In this document: positions 24,866 to 33,030 of the stretch, in pieces
Layout of the letters: each line of letters opens with the position of its first letter
How positions within the stretch are numbered: position 1 is the first letter of the stretch
NCBI GenBank assembly: GCA_013036995.1
Contig: JAAOXG010000045.1
Location: 1-47,587, forward strand
Reading direction: 5' to 3'
Origin: Lacrimispora defluvii
GTDB lineage: Bacteria > Bacillota > Clostridia > Lachnospirales > Lachnospiraceae
Length of the DNA stretch: 47,587 nt
Position numbers and translations under genes: made by a program
Notes under the pieces: generated by a model
Databases searched by the model: none
What the model saw: the letters and a program-made list of their open reading frames with translations, nothing else
What the model was told of the DNA's origin: nothing

Positions 24866-25216
24866 TCAATGCATCTCCATGCACAGTACAGTCTCTTCCT
24901 GTAACATATCCATGCTTATAATTCGTTTGAGAGGAATATTATGCTGTCTGGCATATTCAATCTCTTCAAACATTCCATGAGAAATCCTGTCGCCAAAGAC
25001 CCAGAGCTCATCACATGCTGACAGGAGCTGTTTCGCCATTTTCATACCCAAACTTCGTTCTTCTGGATTAACATCATCCAGTACTTGCGGATACAAAAGA
25101 TGGGGACAAAAAAAGGCATTGCCTGTAATGATCACGTAATGGCACGCCTGTTTTGAAAACTCTATGTTCTTTTCAACATCTCCGGCATAGGGAGATGAAA
25201 CAAATATCATTTTCAT
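24866..25216 (-). CDS. DUF4406-like / nucleoside 2-deoxyribosyltransferase-fold protein
   Basis: A 116-residue protein starting MIFVSSPYAGDVEKNIEFSK and continuing SACDELWVFGDRISHGMFEE. These match the nucleoside 2-deoxyribosyltransferase-like fold: a first-strand S-P-Y loop and an xDELWVxG strand. Substrate unknown; related proteins occur widely in phages and integrative elements. The ATG at 25216 follows AAGGAGG. It overlaps neither neighbour and sits between TrbL and the methylase. The C-terminus, VLCMEMH, is only loosely like the Met-rich tails. Confidence 0.75.
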   Translation of the reverse strand: MKMIFVSSPYAGDVEKNIEFSKQACHYVIITGNAFFCPHLLYPQVLDDVNPEERSLGMKMAKQLLSACDELWVFGDRISHGMFEEIEYARQHNIPLKRIISMDMLQEETVLCMEMH

Positions 25217-25230
25217 AAGTCCTCCTTCGT

Positions 25231-26133
25231 TTACTTAGGTACAGCCTGCACTATGGTTTTGGTAGTATTTACGGCTGCTTGCGCAGTATAAACGGCACTC
25301 ATTATGTTTGCCTTTGTAGAAGTATCGAGTCCGAATGCTCCTGCAATCCTCGGGACTTCTCCTGCCGAAAGCATGAGTCCCAACCCCAGCAGCGCATGAT
25401 CTTTTAATACCATTAATCCTGCGGCTAGTATTGTTGCCTGTAAAAATGTTGTAAGGCACAGCCCTATAATCTGCTTTATCCATTGGATAAAACCATCGAT
25501 ATATCCTCTTGGAACAGAAAACATATATAGACTTCCTACCGCTATCTGAATCAGCAGAATTCCTCCCCTCTTCAGGTTCGCAAAAAATACTTTTATGACT
25601 GCGTATCCCATCATGATAATAATAAAAAGAGCCATAATCGGACTGGTTATCGATGACAACCCACCAAACACGCTGGAACTTCCGATACTGGAAATATCAC
25701 CAATGTTTCCTAATTCCTCGATGATTCCATTCGCCAGATCACTAATTCCATTGTTGTGACCTGTTATTCCAGCTGTCAGACTTGCCTGAAAATTTACAGA
25801 CAGTTTATATAATTCAATCGGAGCCGTTGTGAAAAGACTGACAGCTAGAAAACCTTTGATTGCATTTAGACCTGCATCTTTGATACTTCCTCTGCCATAT
25901 TGATATTCAATTCCGGTTTCAAAACAGGATACAACAAGTCCTGTCCCGTACAAAGACCAAGCCAGATAAGAAAAAAATAGGACGATGCTTTTTACCCAAG
26001 TCATATCAAACAGTTCCACGCCCATATTTCCCATCTGTGCAAAGAAATCTGCAAGGAAACCCACAAGGTGTCCATAGAACCAGTCGATAATCTGATCCAT
26101 CACATCGCCCATAACAAAATCCCATATAAACAA
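25231..26133 (-). CDS. VirB6/TrbL-like conjugal transfer membrane protein (CD1112-like)
   Basis: A 300-residue polytopic protein with five or six helices. It begins MFIWDFVMGDVMDQIIDWFY and has repeated hydrophobic stretches (SIVLFFSYLAWSLYGTGLVV, ALFIIIMMGYAVIKVFFANL). The C-terminus is GAFGLDTSTKANIMSAVY. It matches the VirB6/TrbL-type channel component named after C. difficile CD1112. The start is TTG at 26133, with AAAGGAGG ten bases upstream. It is the first structural T4SS gene downstream of the frameshifted small gene at 26200. Confidence 0.85.
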   Translation of the reverse strand: MFIWDFVMGDVMDQIIDWFYGHLVGFLADFFAQMGNMGVELFDMTWVKSIVLFFSYLAWSLYGTGLVVSCFETGIEYQYGRGSIKDAGLNAIKGFLAVSLFTTAPIELYKLSVNFQASLTAGITGHNNGISDLANGIIEELGNIGDISSIGSSSVFGGLSSITSPIMALFIIIMMGYAVIKVFFANLKRGGILLIQIAVGSLYMFSVPRGYIDGFIQWIKQIIGLCLTTFLQATILAAGLMVLKDHALLGLGLMLSAGEVPRIAGAFGLDTSTKANIMSAVYTAQAAVNTTKTIVQAVPK

Positions 26134-26199
26134 TAAACAGTTACCTCCTTTCCAATCACTTAAAAAGACATACCGCTTTATACGATATGCCTCACTCTG

Positions 26200-26638
26200 C
26201 TACATCTGTTGGGTCATGGAATAACCGTTTTTCATTTCCTGCGTCTGTTCCCGGAACAGCTCCGCATAGTCACAAACCGAATTGGCTATTTCTTTGTAAT
26301 CTGCCGATGTCGGCTGATAAGCATACCACTCGGCTATTCCGTTGTAGATCCAAATATGCGGATTCATTCCCTCCCTGAAATTTGGATGACATAATTTCTT
26401 TTTACCCCAGATTTCAGTAAACTTCAGGGTAGGAGAATCGATCTCCCCATCCGTCTTATCAAGCACTGTTGCACGGATTCCTTCATATTGCTGATGAGTT
26501 CCAAGGGTAACAAATTCAATCTTCATCCTTGTTTTCTCCCCGAGCGTCCCATAGCAAGCTTTTCCGATGAACCTCACATCATCAAAGTTATGATTCTTTG
26601 CAAAAAATCTTCTCAGTTCCTGTTCAAATAAAATTCAT
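26200..26638 (-). pseudogene. Small accessory gene with a 5' frameshift
   Basis: The open frame reads FDDVRFIGKACYGTLGEKTR, then KIEFVTLGTHQQYEGIRATV, and ends GYSMTQQM. Its natural start seems to be ATG at 26638, behind GAGGCGAGAAAGT, but that frame stops after four codons (MNFI then TGA). Removing one T in the run near 26627-26632 joins it to ILFEQELRRFFAKNHNF upstream of the main frame, giving 145 residues. As it stands, a GTG at 26577 without a good ribosome site is the alternative start. The protein is an unrecognised element-specific family. Its Met-ending tail is a weak match to the others. Confidence 0.6.
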
Positions 26639-26787
26639 ACTTTCTCGCCTCCTGATCAAAAATCACCACCCATGCTTGTTAAAAGGCGGTAGATCATTGT
26701 ATATAAAATAATTATAAAAGCCGACCTGCTCTTCTTTTTTTCTATGACCACAGTGTAGACTTACCAATTCTTTTGCTGAAGATGATA

Positions 26788-26821
26788 GGGGTTGCATCAC
26801 GTCAGTGTGTGATGCAACCCC
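26788..26821 (-). terminator. Hairpin terminator after the permease cargo
   Basis: A perfect 13-bp stem (ggggttgcatcac with gtgatgcaacccc, 8-base loop) begins six bases past the permease-ferredoxin stop codon. It lacks a strong U-tract on the minus strand, so termination may be partial. It marks the boundary between the cargo and the transfer genes. Confidence 0.7.
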
Positions 26822-26826
26822 TTCAT

Positions 26827-27546
26827 TTATTCTTCATGATATTCAATTGCATGAACCGGACAGGCTTCTATGGTATTTTGGAGAATTTCCATATTAAGTA
26901 TTATTTGTTCTTGTGTTTTTATGGCTGCTTTTTTACCTTGCATTTCAAATAGCGCCGGATAATTCTTCACGCATAGAGTACAGCCCATACAGGCATCTCG
27001 ATTGACATGGGGTCCGGGCTGCGCCAGTGCCTCTCCCGGCAGATCTTCGTCCTTTATGATTTTTGCTGAAATCCATGAGAAAATGACTATGGCTGTAATA
27101 GTGAGACCCCAGCGAATGACCATGAATTTTGGTCCCAAAAACTTTGCCTCATTGATAAGCATAGGCACCTTTATCACAGCCCATGAACTTAAAATAATGA
27201 CAATGTTTCTGATAGAAGCTCCTTTCTTATGGAGCATAACACACATTGGAAATGCTGCGTAAATCGGTCCTGCCGAAATACTGCCAACCACAAATGAGAG
27301 GAAAACGCCTTTTGCTTTGGCATCCTTGCCCAAATAATGCATGATCTTTTCCTTTGGAACCCACATATCCAACAGCGCAGTCAGGACAAAGATAGCCGGC
27401 ATAATCATGAGCATTTCCTTGATGTAATACCCGCTGTTTTTCACCGACTCGATTCCCATTGCCGGTCTTGCGAGAAACATGATGACATATCCTAAAACTA
27501 CAATTAGCAAAAACAGGTTTTCCTTTATTTTTTTTAGAATTGTCAT
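26827..27546 (-). CDS. Permease half with C-terminal 4Fe-4S ferredoxin domain
   Basis: A 239-residue protein. Residues ~1-165 hold four or five helices of the DUF318/ArsP_1-type permease (GSISAGPIYAAFPMCVMLHK, SSWAVIKVPMLINEAKFLGP). Residues ~175-239 are a single-cluster ferredoxin: CMGCTLC then ACPVHAI, four cysteines in total. Its start overlaps the stop of the other permease half by four bases. The two halves probably assemble into one transporter. ArsP proteins export organoarsenicals, but this subgroup's substrate is unknown. The fused ferredoxin suggests redox gating or substrate reduction at the membrane; that part is inference. Confidence 0.85.
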   Translation of the reverse strand: MTILKKIKENLFLLIVVLGYVIMFLARPAMGIESVKNSGYYIKEMLMIMPAIFVLTALLDMWVPKEKIMHYLGKDAKAKGVFLSFVVGSISAGPIYAAFPMCVMLHKKGASIRNIVIILSSWAVIKVPMLINEAKFLGPKFMVIRWGLTITAIVIFSWISAKIIKDEDLPGEALAQPGPHVNRDACMGCTLCVKNYPALFEMQGKKAAIKTQEQIILNMEILQNTIEACPVHAIEYHEE

Positions 27547-28025
27547 ATCATCACCCCCATCACAAGTGCAATAACAATCGCGAACAGAAAGCTAAGACTG
27601 TTACGTATCACGGTGAATTTTAACCCAAATTCCTTTTTTTCAAGGGGAATGGTCACCGCCCCTACCATAGTCAGGGTTGTCAGGAAAGCGACAGCCGGAA
27701 CCACACTGACTCCTGCGTTGACCAGTGTCCCCACAAGAGGAAATGCAATAAAGGCAGGAACCAATGTTACTGTGCCAAACAGCGCCGCTGCAATTGTTGC
27801 CAACAAGACAGATCGATTGCCCACAAAGCTGGCAATTTCCGTGGGCGGTAATATCGTTAAGATTAACCCGATTGCAAAAATAATGGAGAGAATGTTTGCG
27901 ACCATCCCCTTTCCCATTCCAAATGCCATTTTAAGCGCTTGTTTCGTTTTTACCTTGTCTCTGGCAAAGGAGACCCCAAGGAAAACCAATGTGCCGACCC
28001 ATATTGCCAATGTAAAAATGTCCAT
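27543..28025 (-). CDS. Permease half (DUF318/ArsP_1-like)
   Basis: A 160-residue membrane protein with about four helices: TLAIWVGTLVFLGVSFARDK, the glycine-rich helix MVANILSIIFAIGLILTILP, and GTVTLVPAFIAFPLVGTLVN with TMVGAVTIPLEKKEFG. It corresponds to one half of a full-length permease (~330 residues). The second half, fused to a ferredoxin, starts inside its last codons (overlap ATGA), so the two are translationally coupled. It lies 25 bases from the cupin gene; all three are read as one operon. Confidence 0.85.
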   Translation of the reverse strand: MDIFTLAIWVGTLVFLGVSFARDKVKTKQALKMAFGMGKGMVANILSIIFAIGLILTILPPTEIASFVGNRSVLLATIAAALFGTVTLVPAFIAFPLVGTLVNAGVSVVPAVAFLTTLTMVGAVTIPLEKKEFGLKFTVIRNSLSFLFAIVIALVMGVMI

Positions 28026-28049
28026 ACATATCCTCCATTCAAACTTTAC

Positions 28050-28364
28050 TTACTTTTCTGGAGCCGGTGCCTTTATGACAATCAGCTCTAAGGTGTCATC
28101 ATACAAATTTTTGACATTCATTTTAATTCCCTTAGGAATTTTTAAGACAGTTCCAGCTGAATATTCATGGATTTCATGCTCATCCAAACCAATTGACACC
28201 AAGCCTCTGATAACGGTCATATAGACATTTGAATTTGAAAAGTGCTCAGGAAGACCCTCGTTTTTGTTGAAAATCATGTGATTAAAATTCACATTTTCAT
28301 CAGTAATAACCTTTTCAATCATATGCTCGTTATTTTGTGCCAATAGAAAAACCTGCTCAATCAT
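28050..28364 (-). CDS. Small cupin-domain protein
   Basis: A 104-residue single-domain cupin. YMTVIRGLVSIGLDEHEIHE and SAGTVLKIPKGIKMNVKN are the two cupin motifs, with His and Glu candidates for a metal site in motif 1 and a partly degenerate motif 2. It could bind the substrate of the permease or act as a small sensor. The first gene of the minus-strand operon, it faces the Crp/Fnr gene. GAAGGAGG lies before ATG. Confidence 0.8.
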   Translation of the reverse strand: MIEQVFLLAQNNEHMIEKVITDENVNFNHMIFNKNEGLPEHFSNSNVYMTVIRGLVSIGLDEHEIHEYSAGTVLKIPKGIKMNVKNLYDDTLELIVIKAPAPEK

Positions 28365-28384
28365 TTTTTAACCTCCTTCACAAT

Positions 28385-28426
28385 AATACAAATATTATAG
28401 TGTTTCAGATCGTATACATATAGACA
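28385..28426 (-). promoter_or_regulatory. Activator-dependent promoter of the cupin-permease operon (putative)
   Basis: A TATAAT -10 on the minus strand lies within the dyad ataatacaaatattat, with no good -35. A promoter lacking a -35, facing an adjacent Crp/Fnr-family gene, fits activation or control by that regulator. The site sequence does not closely match TGTGA-N6-TCACA, so the operator is not defined. Confidence 0.35.
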
Positions 28427-28449
28427 CATAGGTTTCTTTTTTGTATAAT
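28421..28449 (+). promoter_or_regulatory. Promoter of the Crp/Fnr-type regulator
   Basis: TAGACA (28421-28426) and TATAAT (28444-28449) are 17 bases apart and are followed by AAGGAGG and ATG at 28471. It is a strong-looking housekeeping promoter. Confidence 0.7.
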
Positions 28450-28470
28450 TTAAACAAGGAGGCTGACAAG

Positions 28471-29124
28471 ATGATAAAGGAATTAAAACGTATGCCTTTT
28501 TTTAGCGAGACAGATCTCAAAGTTTTAGAGCACTTGATACAGGAAAAGCAAATTTACAAACGATCCTATCATAAAGGCGCTACGGTGCATGAACAAAACA
28601 CAGAATGTTACGTCATGGATGTGGTTTACTCGGGTAAGCTGGTAGCTTATTCGCTGACCCCCAATGGCTCCGAATCTGTTGTTTTCGAGTTTGAGACAGG
28701 GAGTATTATAGGAGCCAACCTGCTATTTGGTAACCAGAACCGATACCCCATGAATATCTACTGCACCTATGACAGTGTTCTCTTGCACATTTCAAAATCC
28801 GGTATAAGTGAGCTATTAAAGGGGTATGGATTCGTGATGCAGTTTGTACAGTCCCTTTCGATGAATGCGCAGGGAATGAATCGAAAAATAGCTATGTACA
28901 CGCAGAAATCACTGCGAGAGAATCTGATGGACTATTTTCTGGCGCTTTCCACCCAGCAGAAGACAAACTGGGTAGTACTGACCGTAACAAAAAAGCAACT
29001 TGCAGATTATTTCGGTGTACAGCGCCCGTCACTTTTTCGAGAACTAAAACGAATGAAGGACGAAGGCTTAATTGAGATTGCAAACAAGAGAATTATGATC
29101 AAATTTCTTAATGGACAGGGCTGA
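28471..29124 (+). CDS. Crp/Fnr-family transcriptional regulator
   Basis: A 217-residue regulator. An N-terminal cyclic-nucleotide-binding-like beta-barrel (about 10-120) is followed by the dimer helix and a winged HTH (LTVTKKQLADYFGVQRPSLFRELKRMKDEG). It lacks the N-terminal cysteine cluster of Fnr, so an iron-sulphur oxygen sensor is unlikely. I start at 28471, where AAGGAGG is eight bases upstream; an upstream ATG-less extension to 28441 has none. The only plus-strand gene of the element, it is divergent from the cupin-permease operon and is its probable regulator. The signal is unknown. Confidence 0.88.
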   Translation: MIKELKRMPFFSETDLKVLEHLIQEKQIYKRSYHKGATVHEQNTECYVMDVVYSGKLVAYSLTPNGSESVVFEFETGSIIGANLLFGNQNRYPMNIYCTYDSVLLHISKSGISELLKGYGFVMQFVQSLSMNAQGMNRKIAMYTQKSLRENLMDYFLALSTQQKTNWVVLTVTKKQLADYFGVQRPSLFRELKRMKDEGLIEIANKRIMIKFLNGQG

Positions 29125-29198
29125 TTTTTCTGAAAAGTTTTGTTTTATTATTGTACAGAGCAGCGTCTTTACAACTGCTCAGTACCGCCTTACCGACA

Positions 29199-29540
29199 TT
29201 ACATCCCAAGGATTTTCCAGATATACGTTGGTGCTGTCAGGGTAAACACCAGACATGCAAATAAGATGGCTGGTGCAGCCCATTCAAATTGACCATGCTT
29301 ACGATAGTCAAAGTACGCCGTCCCAAGCTTCGCAAAGAAAAAAACCGCCAGAATAAGGTCAATTGCTGGAAATACCACCTTATTCACCACGGTTTTTATC
29401 TGGCTGGATGCATCTGTCCAGGTTCCCTCAATCGCTCCGGCAACATCACCGCTTCCGGCTGCAAATGCTGTTGTATTAAACAGCATCGCTATCAGCGTAG
29501 CCAGGCATAGAATGATTGCAATTTTTCTATATTTTCTCAT
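29199..29540 (-). CDS. DUF3852-like small membrane protein (VirB2/TrbC-like)
   Basis: A 113-residue protein with a signal peptide (MRKYRKIAIILCLATLIAML, cleavage after AFA) and two hydrophobic helices around a short loop (VVFPAIDLILAVFFFAKLG, then the FDYRKHGQFEWAAPAILFA region). This size and topology are those of VirB2/TrbC-type pilins. I recall it as DUF3852, a conjugative-element family. It is the last gene of the Tad-like block and the last before the permease insert. Confidence 0.75.
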   Translation of the reverse strand: MRKYRKIAIILCLATLIAMLFNTTAFAAGSGDVAGAIEGTWTDASSQIKTVVNKVVFPAIDLILAVFFFAKLGTAYFDYRKHGQFEWAAPAILFACLVFTLTAPTYIWKILGM

Positions 29541-29603
29541 TCAGATATTCCACCTTTCGAAATAATTCAACTTTTATTTCAACTTGTAATTTATTATCTT
29601 AGC

Positions 29604-31346
29604 TTACGGATTAAGCGGAGCAATGTGCCAGTCATCCCATAAATTTCCCTTGATTGTAAGAGAGTCTGTCAGGTTCATGGATAACATCCCAACTGGCGTC
29701 CATGCATCAATCACCCATGTATTTACAGTATAAGTTCCATCGGGCATCCAGATTGGTGTGAAGTGAGTACGGTTATTATAGGTGCTGTATTGGTTCCTTT
29801 TAAATTCAAATTTAGCTGATGATCCGCTTTGTATCCGTTCAAGTAATCTCCAGTATGTCTTATATTGAAACTCTGGAAAATAAGAGACCGCGTTCTGTGG
29901 GTATGAGATAGCAGTGCTTTGATTACTGCTAATCGATGCCGTCACGCTTTCATTAATACCATAGCCGCTCTTCATCGTATCGCCATTTGCCGTTGGATTT
30001 TTGCTGTCACATTGGATTTTCATATCGGCAGAAAAAGTGGCATAATAACGGTCGAGATTATATTCCCACCACCCGCGATCAACCCAGTTAGCATTCCATG
30101 TGCTGCTTGTATGCGTTTTCCCTTTACTATCTGTCCAGGAATAACTGCTCCAATGTCCTTCATCTACCCAGTATTCTTTCCACCAAGGCCGCCAGACACT
30201 CCAGTCTGCTCTTGTTTTTTCTGCTCTTCCCGGGACAGAGGCATAAGAAAACGCATCATTTCTGTCATCCGCTACTGGATTCGGAGGCGTCTTTTTATCA
30301 AAATCAACAATCTTAACATGAATGGTTGACTTTGATGAACTGCCAGAACCACTTACAGTTACTTGGATGTCCATGCTTTGTTTGGCAGACGGAGTATGCC
30401 ACTTCACCCATACCAACTGAGAGTCTCCCTCGGGATAAAACACATTGCCAACGTTATAGATTGTTCCGCCGATGTTGAAGCTGACACGGGTAGGGTTATT
30501 CGGATCCGACTGACCGCCGCTTACCGTTACTGCTGTAATCACATCCGTGTTAACCCGGTATTCATAATCATTGATCGTTACTGAAGGTGCTTCTGCTGGC
30601 TCCTCATTAAAACGGACAATACCAAGTCCCAACGATGACTTAATATCCGAATCAGAAGCCGGAGTTGACGTGCTGCCGCTCCATGCCGGATACCTCAAAT
30701 CAGCCACCTCCAAGAACATAGACAGCGGCAGGTTTTTATGTGTCAGAGAGACCATTCTTCTTCGAAGCAAACCATCTACCTGCTCGTCATACATAGCTGC
30801 TTCCGTGGCAGTCGTTGCAATCATGACTCCCTCAAATTTGTAAAATGCCATTGGTTCAAGTAGCAATTTGTAATCTCCGCTTGTCAGAATTCCAAAGTCC
30901 ATTCCTGTTAATGTTGCAATGGCTCGTATGACTTGCTCATCCGTAAAATAACTTTTAATAGCTTCAATGTTGCTTTTACCATTGGTACTAATTATTTTGG
31001 GAATTGTTTGCTTCGGCTTTACGCATTTATAACCACCTTTGACAGGTGATAATCTGCTTCCATTGCTATATTGGATTTTACTTACCTTTCCAAAGTTATA
31101 AATGGAGGACCTGGGCGGCTTATTTGTAATATCAATAGGTGTAGTAACAACCGCATGGTCGCTGGACCTGACCACGGTTACACGCACCCCCTCATTACTT
31201 GATGACCATGAGTTACTGCTTGTCCCTTGTCCCATCCCTCCACCACCAGAATCGATATTGCCATCTCCTACAGCAAACACCGTTGTTGGAATTATTATAT
31301 TAAACAGCATAATAAATACTAAAACGATTTTTCCAAACTTCTTCAT
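29604..31346 (-). CDS. Secreted Trp-rich protein of the element
   Basis: A 580-residue exported protein. It starts with MKKFGKIVLVFIMLFNIIIP and a signal-peptidase site near VFA, then a Gly/Ser-rich stretch. The middle has beta-rich segments (VTINDYEYRVNTDVITAVTV). A strikingly aromatic part near residues 385-430 contains WSVWRPWWKEYWVDEGHWSS and WVDRGWWEYNLDRYY. No anchor or LPXTG is seen. I know no function; a surface or pilus-tip adhesin for mating-pair contact is one idea. I start at 31346, where AAGGAG precedes ATG; the upstream in-frame codons lie before the ribosome site. Confidence 0.65.
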   Translation of the reverse strand: MKKFGKIVLVFIMLFNIIIPTTVFAVGDGNIDSGGGGMGQGTSSNSWSSSNEGVRVTVVRSSDHAVVTTPIDITNKPPRSSIYNFGKVSKIQYSNGSRLSPVKGGYKCVKPKQTIPKIISTNGKSNIEAIKSYFTDEQVIRAIATLTGMDFGILTSGDYKLLLEPMAFYKFEGVMIATTATEAAMYDEQVDGLLRRRMVSLTHKNLPLSMFLEVADLRYPAWSGSTSTPASDSDIKSSLGLGIVRFNEEPAEAPSVTINDYEYRVNTDVITAVTVSGGQSDPNNPTRVSFNIGGTIYNVGNVFYPEGDSQLVWVKWHTPSAKQSMDIQVTVSGSGSSSKSTIHVKIVDFDKKTPPNPVADDRNDAFSYASVPGRAEKTRADWSVWRPWWKEYWVDEGHWSSYSWTDSKGKTHTSSTWNANWVDRGWWEYNLDRYYATFSADMKIQCDSKNPTANGDTMKSGYGINESVTASISSNQSTAISYPQNAVSYFPEFQYKTYWRLLERIQSGSSAKFEFKRNQYSTYNNRTHFTPIWMPDGTYTVNTWVIDAWTPVGMLSMNLTDSLTIKGNLWDDWHIAPLNP

Positions 31347-31413
31347 TTGCTCTCCTTTCTGCACTGAAAAAGCACTACATTTCTGCAGTGCTTCTTACTT
31401 CCTTTTATTCGTT

Positions 31414-31974
31414 TTAATTCATATCTCCGATTTTATTTCCGTTTTCATACATGTCATCCGCTTCGGTTACTTTATTAGCTCCTCCATCCGGTACGCTGTC
31501 AAAACCGGGCAAACCACCGGAAGCGTTCTGCTCTGTGGATGTTTCCGTTTTCTTTGGTTTTGGTGTTGCAGTCGGTGTTGTATCTTTTTCTTCTGCTTTA
31601 GGTGATTCTACTTTTTCACCATTTGGTTTTTGTGTCGGATCCGTGAGCTGCTCTTTTGTATATGTTGGCTTTTCCGGTATATCTTCTTGAATCTTCTGTT
31701 CCGTTCCGGTATCTACTACACCACTATCCTGTTTGGGTTCTTCAGTGACTCCGGTTGGTACTGCTGTTACCTCTTCTTCCTTTTCTGTTGTTGCTATTTC
31801 ATTCGGGTCTTCTACCATAACATCGCTGATTTCAGTACTCTGCGATGGGACATCCGCTTCGGTAACAGGTTCTTTCGTAAACCTTGCCCCTATCATTACA
31901 AGAAGTACCGCACTTATCAAGACCCCACCTGCCAATATCAGACGTTTCTTAGTTTTATCATTCATATTCTTCAT
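31414..31974 (-). CDS. DUF6550-like membrane-anchored Pro/Thr/Glu-rich protein
   Basis: A 186-residue protein with one N-terminal helix (RLILAGGVLISAVLLVMIGA) and a long disordered exterior rich in Thr, Pro, Glu and Lys (TPTATPKPKKTETST). It probably serves as a wall-spanning spacer for the transfer or pilus system. I recall this family as DUF6550. ATG at 31974 has AGGAGG nine bases upstream; the ATG two codons earlier is too close to the ribosome site. Confidence 0.65.
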   Translation of the reverse strand: MKNMNDKTKKRLILAGGVLISAVLLVMIGARFTKEPVTEADVPSQSTEISDVMVEDPNEIATTEKEEEVTAVPTGVTEEPKQDSGVVDTGTEQKIQEDIPEKPTYTKEQLTDPTQKPNGEKVESPKAEEKDTTPTATPKPKKTETSTEQNASGGLPGFDSVPDGGANKVTEADDMYENGNKIGDMN

Positions 31975-32081
31975 AAGCATTTGCCTCCTCAATTTTTAAT
32001 TTGTAGTTATTTCCTTCTTTAAGCCCCACCCTACCACATGAGTTCTGATATGTCTACTACATTTTTTGGAATAATTAAGAT

Positions 32082-32633
32082 TTAGAATTTTGGGGTATAA
32101 CCAGCACTATTTTTAACTTTTATTTTCATGGAGGGCAGCACCTTCCCTCCAAAGGATACCGGAACTTCCAGTATGATGGAACTGTCGATTGTAAACCTTT
32201 GCCTGGCGATATCCCCACCTGCAAGGGGAGCATTCTGTATCTCAAGCTCCAGGTCACTGATCTGAAACTCCTGTTTTCCCTCACTGGTTGTTTTTACATG
32301 ATACTCCCCATTCTGCTCCAAACCCAGAATGCTATCAAGCCGATCATAAATATCTCCATAATCTACAGACTCTTCAAAGTCTGAGTCCATCGGCTGATAT
32401 CCACCGGAATATCCCTCCCGGACACCATGATACACATCATCATAATTGTCATATACCGCGGAAATAACTGCATCCTGCAAAGTATCCCGCACACCCTGTG
32501 CCACGATCATGAGCCTGAAATATTCCGATACCCCGGTAAAAATCATTACCAGACAAAGTGTAATTGCCACTGCAAGCGGAAACCCGCTTCCTTTATTACT
32601 GATTAGTATCATACGCACCTTTTTTACTTCCAA
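32082..32633 (-). CDS. Pilin-like protein (TadE/class III-type)
   Basis: A 183-residue protein with a short positively charged leader then a hydrophobic helix (GSGFPLAVAITLCLVMIFTG) and an acidic Tyr-rich domain (SAVYDNYDDVYHGVREGYSG). This is the architecture of type IV/Tad pseudopilins. It overlaps the upstream pilin-like gene by ten bases and belongs to the TadB/TadC operon. A pilus of Tad type may extend the mating surface; function in conjugation is inference. Confidence 0.65.
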   Translation of the reverse strand: MEVKKVRMILISNKGSGFPLAVAITLCLVMIFTGVSEYFRLMIVAQGVRDTLQDAVISAVYDNYDDVYHGVREGYSGGYQPMDSDFEESVDYGDIYDRLDSILGLEQNGEYHVKTTSEGKQEFQISDLELEIQNAPLAGGDIARQRFTIDSSIILEVPVSFGGKVLPSMKIKVKNSAGYTPKF

Positions 32634-33019
32634 TAGACTTCCCCCTTCCCTGATGCATCCGCTCTAAGGGTAAACGGGAAGGATCCAAATCCACCAAATA
32701 GTCCAATATTAACCGGATATGTCACCGTTACTGTTATTTCTTCATTCAGCTGAACTTGACCGGTCTTTGACCAGCTGACTGTTGGTGTTATCCCTGTTTT
32801 TTCTCTTAAAAGCAGTTCTCTTCTGTTCGTTTCTGTTCCAACTCTTCCTGCTATTTCTGCTTCTCTTACCAGCTCGATGGCAAAGGTATCAACCTGTTGC
32901 TTAACAATAAATACTGGAAATACTTTTACTGCAAGAGCAATCACCAGCATCGCACAAAGTACCAGTACAACCACATCAATATATCCCTCACCACGGTTAT
33001 TCTTTACTAGGTGTCTCAT
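32624..33019 (-). CDS. DUF4320-like pilin-type protein
   Basis: A 131-residue protein with leader MRHLVKNNRGEGYIDVVVLV, a hydrophobic helix and a mostly beta C-terminal domain (NEEITVTVTYPVNIGLFGGF). The helix carries GEGYID, typical of TadE/TadF-type pilins. I recall it as DUF4320. Its start lies 11 bases after TadC, and it overlaps the next pilin-like gene. Confidence 0.7.
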   Translation of the reverse strand: MRHLVKNNRGEGYIDVVVLVLCAMLVIALAVKVFPVFIVKQQVDTFAIELVREAEIAGRVGTETNRRELLLREKTGITPTVSWSKTGQVQLNEEITVTVTYPVNIGLFGGFGSFPFTLRADASGKGEVYWK

Positions 33020-33030
33020 TTCATCGCCTC

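Noticed and set aside
31102-31605. 167-codon plus-strand ORF
   Set aside because: Shadow spanning the 5' end of the secreted-protein gene and the 3' end of its neighbour; no ribosome site and low-complexity Phe/Cys tail.
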